A program made the translations under genes and the position numbers. Shown piece by piece: positions 42,630 to 51,937 of a stretch of 64,000 nt of DNA. The DNA comes from AWTP1-13 sp963840075 (GTDB lineage: Bacteria > Pseudomonadota > Alphaproteobacteria > Rhizobiales > Hyphomicrobiaceae): the NCBI GenBank assembly GCA_963840075.1, contig CAWIXS010000017.1, positions 248,001 to 312,000 of the forward strand, in the 5' to 3' direction. Under the pieces are notes generated by a model. That model saw only the letters and a program-made list of their open reading frames with translations. It did not search any database and was not told the DNA's origin. Numbering within the stretch: position 1 is the first letter of the stretch; each line of letters opens with the position of its first letter.

Positions 42630-42806
42630 CTTGTCCCTCTCGTCGAGCAGGCAGCGGGGAGAGGGGCAAGCTTGGCCCGGCGTTGCGCTCTCGGCAAGCA
42701 GCGGAGAGGGACCCCGCTGCGGCCGGGCGCGGCCTTGCCACAAATCCGCCATTCCGTGGCCTTCGTGTCCCACCTCGGGCCATGCGGGGCCCGGTGAACG
42801 GGGAAG

Positions 42807-43775
42807 ATGATGCGTTCCGCAATCGTTGGGCTCCTTGCGCTCGCCATCTCGGGCGCAGCCGTAGTCGAGGCCCAACCCCCCAACAGGCCGTCGGCCCAGT
42901 TCACCTCGCAGGAGTCCATCCTGCGTTGGATCAACGGCTACCGCACCCAGCCGGACCCGGACAGGGTCCCGGAGCTGGTCCAGGCCGCGAGCGCCATCGG
43001 CCTGTTCCGCGACATGGAGACGGCGGGCGTCTACGTCGGCTTCGTCGCGGGTGTCATCGAGTCGAACCCGAAGCGGGCCGAGGCGCTGATCGCCGGAATG
43101 TTCCCCCTGCCGCCGGAGGACCAGGTGGCGGTCGTCAGGGCCATCGCCCATTCGGGGCATCCGGATTGGAAGGGGTTGCTCGCCAGGTTCTCCGAGCGGA
43201 TGCCCGCGCGCCGGGTGCTGATCGACCGCTTCATCCGAGGCAAGCTGCCCACTCTCAAGCAGATGGCGCTCGACACCGGCGCCGCCCCGCTCGACATGCT
43301 GTGGGGCCAGTATTTCGGCACCGGCTCCTACGACCCCGTCCTGCGCATGATCTCGATCCTCGAGTGGTCCAGAGACGGGGACAACCTCGACCGCCTGACG
43401 GTCGGCAACATGGCGAAGCTCACGCTCGCCACCAACGCGTCGCGCGACAAGGCGCTGCTCGACATGCTGAAGGCATCCCTGCTGTTCGAGACGAAGGAGA
43501 CCAAGGCCGTCCTCAACGAGGTGATCGACGCGGCCGAGACCTTCGAGTTCGGCAAGGTCCGCCGCGACGCCATGGCCGCCATCGAGCAGCTCAAGATCAG
43601 GGGCCCGCAGTCCGCGCGCAACGCCGTCTGGTGGGGCCAGGCCGGGCAGACGGCGCTGGCGCTCGGCTGTATCGTCGCCGGCGCCACGGGACACGCCGAG
43701 GTGGGCATCCCGTGCATCGTCGGCGGCGCGGTCTCCGGCGCCGCCCTCAAATACATCGTGCCGGGGCAGCAGTAG
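42807..43775 (+). CDS. Secreted hypothetical protein
   Basis: A 322-aa protein with a signal peptide (MMRSAIVGLLALAISGAAVV, cut near VEAQ), a largely helical body (for example WINGYRTQPDPDRVPELVQA), and a C-terminal glycine-rich hydrophobic segment (QTALALGCIVAGATGHAEVG) that may cross or lie on a membrane. No family is recognised. It is followed 9 bases later by the broken NUDIX gene, so the two may share a transcript. Confidence 0.7.
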   Translation: MMRSAIVGLLALAISGAAVVEAQPPNRPSAQFTSQESILRWINGYRTQPDPDRVPELVQAASAIGLFRDMETAGVYVGFVAGVIESNPKRAEALIAGMFPLPPEDQVAVVRAIAHSGHPDWKGLLARFSERMPARRVLIDRFIRGKLPTLKQMALDTGAAPLDMLWGQYFGTGSYDPVLRMISILEWSRDGDNLDRLTVGNMAKLTLATNASRDKALLDMLKASLLFETKETKAVLNEVIDAAETFEFGKVRRDAMAAIEQLKIRGPQSARNAVWWGQAGQTALALGCIVAGATGHAEVGIPCIVGGAVSGAALKYIVPGQQ

Positions 43776-43784
43776 GCACCAACC

Positions 43785-44258
43785 TTGATCCGCCAGCGTC
43801 ACGTGGCGCGCGCCATCGTGCTGACGAGCGCGCCCGAGGTTCTCCTCATCGCGATCCGGTCGCGCCACGGTCGCGCGCGGTTCTGGATCACCCCGGGAGG
43901 TGGACTGGAGGCGGGGGAGAGCCACGAGCAGGCGCTCAGGCGCGAGCTCAAGAGGAGGTCGGGCTCGACACGTTCCAGATGGGGGCCCTGGTCTGGCGGC
44001 GCGAGCACACCTACGACTGGCACGACCGGCGTGTCTGCCAGCGCGAGCACTACCATATCGTCGAGGTGGAGCGTTTCGAGCCCCACATGTCCGATCCGGC
44101 GGAGGCCAGAAGCCTGGATCAGGTTCTGTGGCGGCGCCTTGCGGATCTCGAGCGCCGGAGCGAGCCCATCACCCCTTTCTCGCTCGCCGACATCGTCACG
44201 CGCTATCTGGCGTTCGGGCCTCCACCTTCGGTGCCCGAATGGGAGGTGGGTGGATTGA
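43785..44258 (+). pseudogene. NUDIX hydrolase, frameshifted inside the NUDIX box
   Basis: Begins MIRQRHVARAIVLTSAPEVL and reaches the box as GGGLEAGESHEQALRREL-K. The box should continue KEEVGLD, but one G is missing near 43953; in the next frame it resumes with EEVGLDTFQMGALVWRREHT and continues to a C-terminal YLAFGPPPS region. NUDIX enzymes hydrolyse nucleoside diphosphates linked to other groups. The 3' limit is uncertain because the restored frame has no stop at the expected place. Confidence 0.75.
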
Positions 44259-44396
44259 GGCGACGGGCGCACTTCCAAGCAACCCGCAGAGCGCGAGGTT
44301 GTCGGCCAATCCGCGCTACACCATTCGGCGCAATCTGGTATATCACTGGGCCGTCCGGCGGCTCCGGCAAACAAGCATTTTCGAGGGAGGAAACCC

Positions 44397-45374
44397 ATGT
44401 CGCACGCGTGGAGACTGGCGTTCGCAACCGTACTGGCGCTGGCGAGCGCCGCCCTTCCCGGCCCTGCTGCCGCCCAGGACTTTCCGACGCGGTCCGTCAA
44501 GATCGTCGTGCCGTTCGGCGCCGGCGGCCCGGCTGACAATTACGCCCGCATTCTCGCCCAGCATCTCCAGGAGACCCTCAAGCAGCCGTTCGTGGTCGAG
44601 ACGCGGCCGGGTGCCGGCTCCTTCATCGGCACCAGCGAGGTCGCCAAGGCCCCGCCCGACGGCTACACGCTGCTCATGATGTCCAACACCCACACCGTCA
44701 ACGAGACGCTGCGCTCGAAGCGGCCGTTCGATCTCATGCGCGACTTCGTGGGCGTGGCGCCGGTCAACTACTCCGACCTCATCATGGTGGTGCATCCCTC
44801 GGTGCCCGCCAAGAACCTCGAGGAGTTCCTGGCGCTCCTGAAGGCCAAGAAGGGCGAGCTGAACTACGCCTCCTCGGGGCTCGGCACGCCCTACCACATG
44901 GCCGGCGAGCTGTTCAAAGCGATGAGCGGCACCGACATCGTGCACGTGCCGCACAAGGCGAGCGGGGACGCCCGCAGCGCCGTGCTCGGCGGCCACGTGC
45001 AGATGATGATCGATGCCATCACCACCACGGCGCCCAACGTGCAGGGCGGCCAGCTGCGGGCGCTCGGCACCACCGGCAAGACGCGCTCCAACCTGCTGCC
45101 CGACGTGCCGACCGTCGCCGAGGCCGGGGTGCCCGGCTACGAGGCCACCATCTGGCTCGGGCTGATGGCGCCGAAAGGCACGCCCAAGGCGATCGTCGAC
45201 AAGCTCAACGCCGAGGTCAACAAGGTGCTGAGCCGTGCGGACGTGAAGGCGGCCTGGGCCAAGCAGGGCGCGCAGCCGATCATCATGTCGCCCGCCGAGT
45301 TCGACACCTACCTGCGCGCCGACATCGACAAGTGGGCCAAGGTCATTGCGACCGCCGGCATCAAGATCCAGTGA
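44397..45374 (+). CDS. Bug-family (TctC-like) tripartite tricarboxylate transporter receptor
   Basis: A 325-aa periplasmic receptor. The signal peptide ends AAAQDFPTR; the mature protein has VKIVVPFGAGGPADNYARIL, a GAGSFIGTSEVAKAPPDGYTLL loop, YASSGLGTPYHMAGELF, and VPTVAEAGVPGYEATIWLGL, all hallmarks of Bug receptors. The ligand is unknown. No membrane subunits are adjacent, as usual for this family. It sits 8 bases before the molybdenum hydroxylase genes, so it may deliver their substrate. Confidence 0.93.
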   Translation: MSHAWRLAFATVLALASAALPGPAAAQDFPTRSVKIVVPFGAGGPADNYARILAQHLQETLKQPFVVETRPGAGSFIGTSEVAKAPPDGYTLLMMSNTHTVNETLRSKRPFDLMRDFVGVAPVNYSDLIMVVHPSVPAKNLEEFLALLKAKKGELNYASSGLGTPYHMAGELFKAMSGTDIVHVPHKASGDARSAVLGGHVQMMIDAITTTAPNVQGGQLRALGTTGKTRSNLLPDVPTVAEAGVPGYEATIWLGLMAPKGTPKAIVDKLNAEVNKVLSRADVKAAWAKQGAQPIIMSPAEFDTYLRADIDKWAKVIATAGIKIQ

Positions 45375-45382
45375 GGCCGGCG

Positions 45383-45856
45383 ATGGCGGCGGCGGTCAGG
45401 CTGCGTGTGAACGGGACGGAGCACGCGGTCGAGGCCGACCCGGCGACGCCGCTGCTCGGCGTGCTGCGCGGCACCCTCGGGCTCACGGCGTCGCACTTCG
45501 GCTGCGGCTCCAACCAGTGCGGCGCCTGCAACGTGCTGATCGACGGCCAGGCCGTGGCGGCCTGCGACACGCCCCTGTGGGCCGCCGCCGGCAAGGACAT
45601 CACCACCGTGGAGGGCCTCGGCACCCCGGCGGCGCCGCACCCGCTGCAGCGCGCCTTCATCGCCGAGCAGGCGATGCAGTGCGGCTACTGCATCTCCGGC
45701 ATCCTGGTGTCGGCTGCGGCACTGCTGCGGCGCAACCCCGATCCCGGCGATGCGGAGGTGCGCGCCGCGCTCGACCGCAACCTGTGCCGGTGCGGGGCGC
45801 ACAACCGCATCGTGCGCGCCGTTCTCAGGGCCGCCAAGGAGGCCACGCCGTCATGA
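45383..45856 (+). CDS. 2Fe-2S subunit of a molybdenum hydroxylase
   Basis: A 157-aa iron-sulfur protein. The plant ferredoxin-type cluster is GCGSNQCGACNVLIDG; the second is QCGYCISGILV with NLCRCGAHNRIV. This is the small subunit of xanthine dehydrogenase/aldehyde oxidoreductase-type enzymes, such as those hydroxylating aromatic heterocycles. The final codons overlap the catalytic subunit by 4 bases (ATGA). Start at 45383 is 8 bases after the Bug receptor stop. Confidence 0.93.
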   Translation: MAAAVRLRVNGTEHAVEADPATPLLGVLRGTLGLTASHFGCGSNQCGACNVLIDGQAVAACDTPLWAAAGKDITTVEGLGTPAAPHPLQRAFIAEQAMQCGYCISGILVSAAALLRRNPDPGDAEVRAALDRNLCRCGAHNRIVRAVLRAAKEATPS

Positions 45857-48014
45857 GCAGCGCCAGCGCCGCTCCCCCCGGGTTTCACGTCCACGACACG
45901 GGCGACGGGCCTTCCCGGCAACCTGCAGACCAACCCGCGGCTGTCGCGCTGGCTGCGCTTCCGCGCCGACGGCGTGGTGGAGGTGTTCTCCGGCAAGGTC
46001 GAGATCGGCCAGGGCATCCTCACCGCCATCGCCCAGATCGTCGCCGAGGAGCTCGACGTCGACCTCGCCCGCGTGCGCATGGTGCAGGCGAGCACCGCGG
46101 CGAGCCCCAACGAGGGCGTGACCTCGGGCAGCTTCTCGGTGGAGCACTCGGGCTCCGCGCTCAGGTACGCCTGCGCCGAGGCGCGGGCGATCCTCCTCGC
46201 CGCCGCCGCCCAGCGCCTGGGCGTCGCCGCGGAGGGCCTCTCGGTCGAGAGCGACGGCACCATCGTGGGCCCGGGCAACCTGCGCACGAGCTACTGGGAG
46301 CTGGGCGAGCTGGGTCTGCTCGACCGCGACGCCACCGCCAAGGTCCCGCCAAAGCCGGCATCCGAGCGGCGGGTTGCAGGGACCGCCGCCGCGCGCATCG
46401 ACATCCCCGACAAGGTGTTCGGCCGGCCGCGCTTCGTGCAGGATCTGACGCTGCCCGGCACGCTGCACGGGCGCATCCTGCGCCCGCCGTCGCCCGGCGC
46501 AACGTTGACGGCGCTCGACGACGCCGGGGCCAAGGCCGTGCCCGGCGTGGTGGCAGTCGTGCGCGACGGCAGCTTCGTCGGCATCGTCGCCGAGACCGAG
46601 GAGGCCGCCGCCGCCGGGCTCAGAACGCTGGCTGGCGGCGCCCGGTGGCAGGCGGGAGAGCCGCTGCCGGACGAAGGCAACCTGAGCGCGTGGGTGAAAA
46701 GCCAGCCGGTCGACACCACCTCCATCAACGTGCGCGAGCCGGCTGTCCCGGCCACGAAGGCGCGCACCGTGCGCCGCGACTACATGCGGCCCTACATCGC
46801 CCACGCCTCGATTGCGCCGTCGTGCGCCATCGCGCAAGTGGTCCGCTGATGGCCTGAAGGTGTGGACGCACAGCCAGGGCATCTTCAACCTGCGCGCCGA
46901 GCTGGCGATGATCTTCCCGCTGCCGCCCGAGCGCATCGTCGTGGAGCACGCCGAGGGCGCCGGCTGCTACGGCCACAACGGCGCCGACGACGCGGCGCTG
47001 GAGGCAGCGCTGCTGGCGCGTGCGGTCGAGGGACGGCCGGTGCGCCTGCAATGGGCGCGCGAGGACGAGATGGCCTGGGGCCCCGTGGGGGCCTGCCAGG
47101 CGATCGACCTGGAGGCCGACCTCGACGCGCAGGGCGAGATCGTGGCCTGGCGCCACGACGTGTGGGGCAACGGGCACGTCTCGCGCCCCGGCCGTGGCAA
47201 GACGCCGACGCTGCATGCCGCCTGGCAGCTCGCCAAGCCGTTCCCGCGCAACGTGGCGATCAACCCGCCGATCGCCGGCGGCGGCGGATCGGAGCGCAAC
47301 GCCACGCCGCTCTACGATTTCCCGGCCTGGCGCATCACCAACCACCGCCTGCTCACCATGCCGATCCGCACCTCCTCGCTGCGCACGCTCGGCGCCTTCG
47401 CCAACGTGTTCGCGATCGAGTCGTTCATGGACGAGCTGGCGGCCGAGCGCGGCGAGGATCCGCTCGCCTTCCGCCTGCGCCACCTGAAGGACCCGCGCGC
47501 GCGGGCCGTGCTGGAGGCTGCAGCGACGCGCGCCGGCTGGAGCAGCTGGCAGAGGCGCGAGGGCGCCGGCCACGGCATCGGCTTCGCGCGCTACAAGAAC
47601 GCCGGGGCCTACTGCGCGGCGGTGGCCGAGGTGGAGACGGACCCCGACATCCGCGTGCGCCGGCTGGTGCTGGCCGTGGACGTGGGCGAGGTCATCAACC
47701 CCGACGGCGTGGCGAACCAGATCGAGGGCGGGGCCATCCAGGCAACGAGCTGGGTGCTGAAGGAGGCGGTGCGCTTCGACCGCGCGCGCATCACCAGCGA
47801 TACCTGGGAGACCTACCCGATCCTGCGCTTCTCGGAGGTGCCCGCCGTGGAGGTGGAGCTGATCGCCAGGCCCGAGGAGAGGGCGATGGGCGCCGGCGAG
47901 GCGGCGCACGGGCCCGTAGCCGGCGCCATCGCCAACGCCGTCTGGGACGCGCTCGGCGTGCGCGTGCGCGAGCTGCCGCTGACGCGCGAGCGCATCGTGG
48001 CGGCCATGGGGTGA
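45853..48014 (+). pseudogene. Molybdopterin-binding catalytic subunit, two single-base frameshifts
   Basis: Starts MSSASAAPPGFHVHDTGDG; an extra C near 45911 breaks the frame before LPGNLQTNPRLSRWLRFRAD. The next stretch has GKVEIGQGILTAIAQIVAEE and EGVTSGSFSVEHSGSALR, then an extra G near 46839 shifts it again before WSADGLKVWTHSQGIFNLRA. The third stretch has EHAEGAGCYGHNGADDAA and ends with the conserved GAGEAAHGPVAGAIANAV and catalytic Glu. Without the two bases it is a complete subunit of 719 aa. With them it is inactive as read. Confidence 0.88.
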
Positions 48015-48056
48015 GCAGGATCGCGTCGCCTCGGCACTGAGCAAGTTTCGAGCATG

Positions 48057-48446
48057 TCAGCGTAGCTCGGTTACGTGCACCGCATCGCCGACCCGCGTGA
48101 GAACAATCACGAGAGGTTCACCCTCGGCCTTGCGGATCTTGAGGTCCCTGGGGACCTCCACGAAGCGCATGTGATAGGTCGTGCGATACCACTGCTCCTG
48201 CGGTCCCTTGGAGAATGTCAGGAACCCCGACCCCAGGCGCACTGGACCCGCTTTGATCGTGACGGTGTAGGCGCCGGTGACCCCTTCCGGCTCGCCTTGC
48301 GGCTTGTGCGTGAACGTACGGGTCGTCTCGCCCGAGAGGCGCAGGGCTTGCGCTTCACGCTCGAGACCATAGGCGAGGCGCGTGGCGGCGTCGGTGCAGG
48401 CCGCCAGACACATGGCCAGGAGAAGGATCAACCCCAGGTGGCGCAT
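48057..48446 (-). CDS. Small lipoprotein, hypothetical
   Basis: A 129-aa protein starting MRHLGLILLLAMCLAACTDA, a signal peptide with lipobox LAAC (Cys about residue 16). The mature part is a strand-rich domain (VTGAYTVTIKAGPVRLGSGF, WYRTTYHMRFVEVPRD). No family is recognised. It is convergent to the molybdenum hydroxylase gene. A start with a longer, polar N-terminus at 48503 exists but would bury the signal peptide. Confidence 0.65.
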   Translation of the reverse strand: MRHLGLILLLAMCLAACTDAATRLAYGLEREAQALRLSGETTRTFTHKPQGEPEGVTGAYTVTIKAGPVRLGSGFLTFSKGPQEQWYRTTYHMRFVEVPRDLKIRKAEGEPLVIVLTRVGDAVHVTELR

Positions 48447-48685
48447 GGTGGGCAACTTCCTTCGTCTCGAATCCATGTCCGGGCCAGGCGGCAATTGGCA
48501 CATTGCATAGTGCTTTGACGCTGCTTGCGGGCGCGAGGTTCAACGTCCACCGGGCCGACAGGCATTCGGCCTGGAGCGCTTGCGGCAGGTCCGGAGCTCT
48601 CGCCTTCGTCGTTCGACCCGGCTCGCCCGAGGTCGCCGTTTGTGGCATTGTGTCCATTGGCGCTATGGCCTGAGGGAGCAGCACG

Positions 48686-49933
48686 ATGCAGGAGCGAGTG
48701 GTACGGGAGGTGAGGGAGCTCCCCGAGATCACGATCAAGACCGACACGCGCGACATCCTGGCCCACGCCACCATGCAGGCGGAGGCCTACGAGGACTATT
48801 TCCTGGTCGACATCGACGCGCACGTGACGGAGACCACGTTCTGGCACGAGATCATCGAGCGCATCGACAACGACGTGATCCGGCAGATGGCCGAGGCCAT
48901 GCAGTCGCGGCCCGGCACCGGCGCCGCCCTGCTCAACGCCCAGCCGGGCATGCTCTATCAGAACGTCTACGGGCGCATCCCGCACCAGCTGGCGCTGTCG
49001 GAGACGATCGACGGCTGCGAGTGCCATCGCTTCACCGAGCTCGCGCGCCGCTCCATGGATGCCATGGGCCTCGACTACCAGGTGGTGTTCCCCACCCCGA
49101 TGCTGGTGCTCGGCATGCATCCGCAGGACGACATCGAGGCCGCCGTCGGCCGCGCCTACAATCGCTGGCTGGTGGAGCGCATCCTGCCCGAGGACGAGCG
49201 CATCAAGGGGCTCCTGTACCTGCCGTTCAACACGCCCAAGGCGTGCATCGACATCATCAGGGACTTCGGCGACGCCAAGGGCGTGATCGGCTTCGCCGTC
49301 ACCGCCACCCGCAACAAGCCCGTGCACCACGACCAGTACATGCGGCTCTACGCCATGATCGAGGAGACGGGCAAGCCCTTGGCCTTCCACTCGGGCTTCC
49401 ACTGGGGCGACCCGTCGTTCCTGCAGCTCAACCGCTTCATCTCCATGCACGCGCTGTCGTTCGTGCACTACAGCCTGATCCACCTCACCAACTGGGTGAT
49501 CAACGGGCTGCCGGAGCGCTTCCCGAAGCTCAAGCTGGTGTGGGTGGAGAGCGGGCTCGCCTGGGTGCCCTTCATCATGCAGCGGCTCGACCACGAGTTC
49601 ATGATGCGGGTGTGCGAGGCGCCCCTGCTGAAGCGGCCGCCGAGCGAGTACATCCGCGAGATGTACTTCACGAGCCAGCCGCTGGAGAGGAGCAACATGA
49701 AGCTGCTCGAGGCCACGCTTCATGCCATGAACGCGGAGACGCAGCTGCTGTTCGCCTCCGACTGGCCGCACTGGGACTTCGACCCGCCGAGCGCCGTCAC
49801 CACCATCCCGTTCCTCTCGGAGCAGGCCAAGCGCAACATCCTCGGCCTCAACGCCGCGCGCGTGTTCAACCTGGAGGTCAAGCGCCTGCGGCCGAAGGCG
49901 CGCGACGTGCAGGCTGCGCGGGTGGAGGCATGA
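48686..49933 (+). CDS. Amidohydrolase-family metal-dependent hydrolase/decarboxylase (ACMSD-like)
   Basis: A 415-aa TIM-barrel protein of the amidohydrolase 2 group. Metal ligands are visible: FLVDIDAHVTE (in place of the common D-x-H), PLAFHSGFHWGD (His), and FASDWPHWDFD (Asp near the C-terminus). These enzymes decarboxylate or hydrolyse ring-cleavage products. The gene opens a cluster with a small conserved protein, a Rieske protein and a beta-propeller protein, suggesting catabolism of an unknown aromatic compound. Confidence 0.85.
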   Translation: MQERVVREVRELPEITIKTDTRDILAHATMQAEAYEDYFLVDIDAHVTETTFWHEIIERIDNDVIRQMAEAMQSRPGTGAALLNAQPGMLYQNVYGRIPHQLALSETIDGCECHRFTELARRSMDAMGLDYQVVFPTPMLVLGMHPQDDIEAAVGRAYNRWLVERILPEDERIKGLLYLPFNTPKACIDIIRDFGDAKGVIGFAVTATRNKPVHHDQYMRLYAMIEETGKPLAFHSGFHWGDPSFLQLNRFISMHALSFVHYSLIHLTNWVINGLPERFPKLKLVWVESGLAWVPFIMQRLDHEFMMRVCEAPLLKRPPSEYIREMYFTSQPLERSNMKLLEATLHAMNAETQLLFASDWPHWDFDPPSAVTTIPFLSEQAKRNILGLNAARVFNLEVKRLRPKARDVQAARVEA

Positions 49934-49991
49934 GGCTGCGGAGAGGAGAGATGGCGCACGGAAATGCCCGAACCGCGAAGCGCGCACGATG

Positions 49992-50103
49992 GGATTCCCC
50001 TCCCCCTTGCGGGGAGGGGTTAGGGGTGGGGGTCCAAGGACGATGACGTCGAGCGTGTGGACCCCCACCCCCATCCCCTCCCCGCAAGGGGGAGGGGAGG
50101 AGT
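49992..50103. repeat. Two facing family A palindromic repeats (copies 3 and 4)
   Basis: CCCTCCCCCTTGCGGGGAGG with a TTAGGGGTGGGGG tail, then 20-30 bases on, the reverse-oriented ACCCCCACCCCCATCCCCTC and CGCAAGGGGGAGG. The two copies face each other, giving an inverted repeat about 110 bases long between the amidohydrolase and the next gene. Confidence 0.8.
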
Positions 50104-50152
50104 GCGCGGCTCGCGCCTGTTTCACCTCGAGCGATGGAGCGCGCGAGCAGAG

Positions 50153-50467
50153 ATGAGAGCCACGGTCGAACCGCGCGAGACGTTTCGCAGCGCTGCCGCC
50201 ACTTTCGCCGAGGTTGCCGATCAGGTGCTCGCGACCGGGGCGGCGGCACAGATGGACAGCGGCGACATCGCGCGGGTGCTCACCGCGGCGATGAAGCTCT
50301 ACGCGGCCAAAGCCGATGCGGAGGGTATGGTGGCGCTACCGCCTCCGGTCTCCGCCGACAAGATCTCGCCGACCGAGGCCGTGCTGGTGATCAGCGAGAC
50401 GATGCGGGCGGTCAATCTCAACCTGTTCGACCTGTCCATGTGGTATCGCCGCGACGAGCGTTCGTAG
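50153..50467 (+). CDS. Small conserved hypothetical protein of the amidohydrolase cluster
   Basis: A 104-aa mostly helical protein: MRATVEPRETFRSAAATFAE, then AQMDSGDIARVLTAAMKLYA and AVLVISETMRAVNLNLFDLS. It ends LSMWYRRDERS. Helices are regular and codon use matches its neighbours. Its place between the amidohydrolase and Rieske genes suggests a role as an accessory or binding subunit. No named family is recognised. An upstream in-frame start exists but would begin inside the repeat. Confidence 0.6.
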   Translation: MRATVEPRETFRSAAATFAEVADQVLATGAAAQMDSGDIARVLTAAMKLYAAKADAEGMVALPPPVSADKISPTEAVLVISETMRAVNLNLFDLSMWYRRDERS

Positions 50468-50488
50468 GTCGCTCCAGAGCGTGAAGTC

Positions 50489-51427
50489 ATGAACCAATGC
50501 CAACTCACCTTCTTCGACGGCTCATGGTATTGCTACGCGAACTCCGCGGCGATGCTGCTGAGCGGAATCGGTGAAGACATCTCGCCGCGTGTGATCGAAG
50601 CGCTGTCGGCGGTTGGCCTTGGGGCCTCGATCAAAAACGACCTATCCTTCTTTGGAGAGCTCGCGACCCCCGACAAGGGTCTGAGCCAGGCTTTGACGTT
50701 GCTGGGCTTCGAATACGACGAAGGTTCCCTGGAAGACGCCGATACTCCGCCGTTCGACCGATTGGAGGCTCTGCTCGGCGAATGTCCTGTGATCCTCGGT
50801 CCCCTCGACATGAGCTGCCTCAGCTACAATCCGATGCGCCCACGTACACCTGGTGTCGACCACTATGTGTTGGCCTACTACGCGGCGGGCGAGGAAATTC
50901 ATCTGCATGACCCCGCTGGCTTTGCTCACGTCAGGTTTGATCGGAGCCTCCTGACCCACGCATGGCGGGCGGAGAGCATCTCGTACAAACGCGGCCACTA
51001 TCGACACTGGACCAAGCCGAGACGTGCTCTCCATCCAAGTCCGGATCAGGTCTACGAAGCAGCAGTCGAGACGTTCAAGCTGCTTTATCGACGGGCGGAG
51101 GAGGCCGCTTTGCACGAGCAGCGGCCTCTTGGTCGCGACGCTCTGTTGATGCTGTCGAGGGCAGCATCCCAGAAGTCGCTTTCACAGCGGCAGCTTCAGC
51201 ATCTGATCTTCTTTGCTTTACCGCTCGGCGCAAAACGCGCGCTCGATTACGCTGCCTTCTTCCGCAACCGGCATGCAAGGCTCCAAGGACTGAAACTTCA
51301 ACAAGCTGCGGCCTTCGGCGCGTGCCAGTCATTGATGACGAGCGAAGCTTGGACGGGAGCCGCGAAAGAGCTCGAGACATTGGCCGATATCGAAGCGTCG
51401 ATCAAGGAAGCGATACTGCTGGCATAG
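50489..51427 (+). CDS. Papain-fold, BtrH N-terminal-like protein
   Basis: A 312-aa protein. A possible cysteine nucleophile lies in SWYCYANSAAMLLSGIGE, the His in GVDHYVLAYYAAGEEIHLHD, and the following HDPAG supplies an Asp. This is the layout of the BtrH N-terminal / C39-like transglutaminase fold, whose members transfer acyl groups in natural-product assembly. The C-terminal 150 residues are helical and unrecognised. GC content is visibly lower than in its neighbours, and it splits the amidohydrolase and Rieske genes, suggesting insertion by transfer. Confidence 0.6.
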   Translation: MNQCQLTFFDGSWYCYANSAAMLLSGIGEDISPRVIEALSAVGLGASIKNDLSFFGELATPDKGLSQALTLLGFEYDEGSLEDADTPPFDRLEALLGECPVILGPLDMSCLSYNPMRPRTPGVDHYVLAYYAAGEEIHLHDPAGFAHVRFDRSLLTHAWRAESISYKRGHYRHWTKPRRALHPSPDQVYEAAVETFKLLYRRAEEAALHEQRPLGRDALLMLSRAASQKSLSQRQLQHLIFFALPLGAKRALDYAAFFRNRHARLQGLKLQQAAAFGACQSLMTSEAWTGAAKELETLADIEASIKEAILLA

Positions 51428-51505
51428 CGAGCAGGCATTGCTCTAGGCGGCGTCAGTCGATACTACGTGGCAACATGCTCGAGCGTTCGCATTCACGAGG
51501 GCACT

Positions 51506-51937
51506 ATGAGAGACGTCGTTGTCGGCAGGGCGGACGCCTTCCCGGACCCCGGCCGCAAGGTGATCGAGGTCGACGGCATCGCCGTCGGCGTGTTCCGTCG
51601 CAACGGGACATTCACCGCCTACGAGAACGTCTGCCCGCACATGGGCGGGCCGGTGTGCCGGGGCAAGATCATCGCCCGCGTGGAGGAGCGCATCGCCGAC
51701 GACAAGACCAGCCTCGGCCTCGTCTTCTCCAAGGATCAGATGAACGTCGCCTGCCCCTGGCACGGCTACGAGTTCGACATCGCCACCGGCCGGCACCAGG
51801 GCAACCCGCGCATGCGGCTCCTCCCCGTGAAGGTCGCCGTCGTCGACGGCGATCTCGTCGTCTCCCTGCCGGAGGGCACGCGGCAGCGCATCACGCGCTC
51901 CCGGCCGGGCCAGGATCGCGACAGCCGCGCGCCGTAG
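51506..51937 (+). CDS. Rieske 2Fe-2S protein
   Basis: A 143-aa small Rieske protein. Cluster ligands are CPHMGGPVC (Cys and His) and CPWHGYEFDIATG (Cys and His), separated by a longer insertion than usual (RVEERIADDKTSLGLVFSKD). It is likely an electron carrier for an oxygenase or for the neighbouring amidohydrolase pathway. The start at 51506 (MRDVVVGRADAF) is chosen over an in-frame ATG 39 bases upstream, which precedes non-conserved sequence. Confidence 0.88.
   Translation: MRDVVVGRADAFPDPGRKVIEVDGIAVGVFRRNGTFTAYENVCPHMGGPVCRGKIIARVEERIADDKTSLGLVFSKDQMNVACPWHGYEFDIATGRHQGNPRMRLLPVKVAVVDGDLVVSLPEGTRQRITRSRPGQDRDSRAP

Noticed and set aside
41898..43925. A long minus-strand frame continuing upstream of the isoaspartyl methyltransferase
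   Set aside because: Only the last 243 codons carry the methyltransferase; the upstream part is antisense to a secreted protein gene and lacks domain pattern. The start with ribosome site at 42629 explains the gene.
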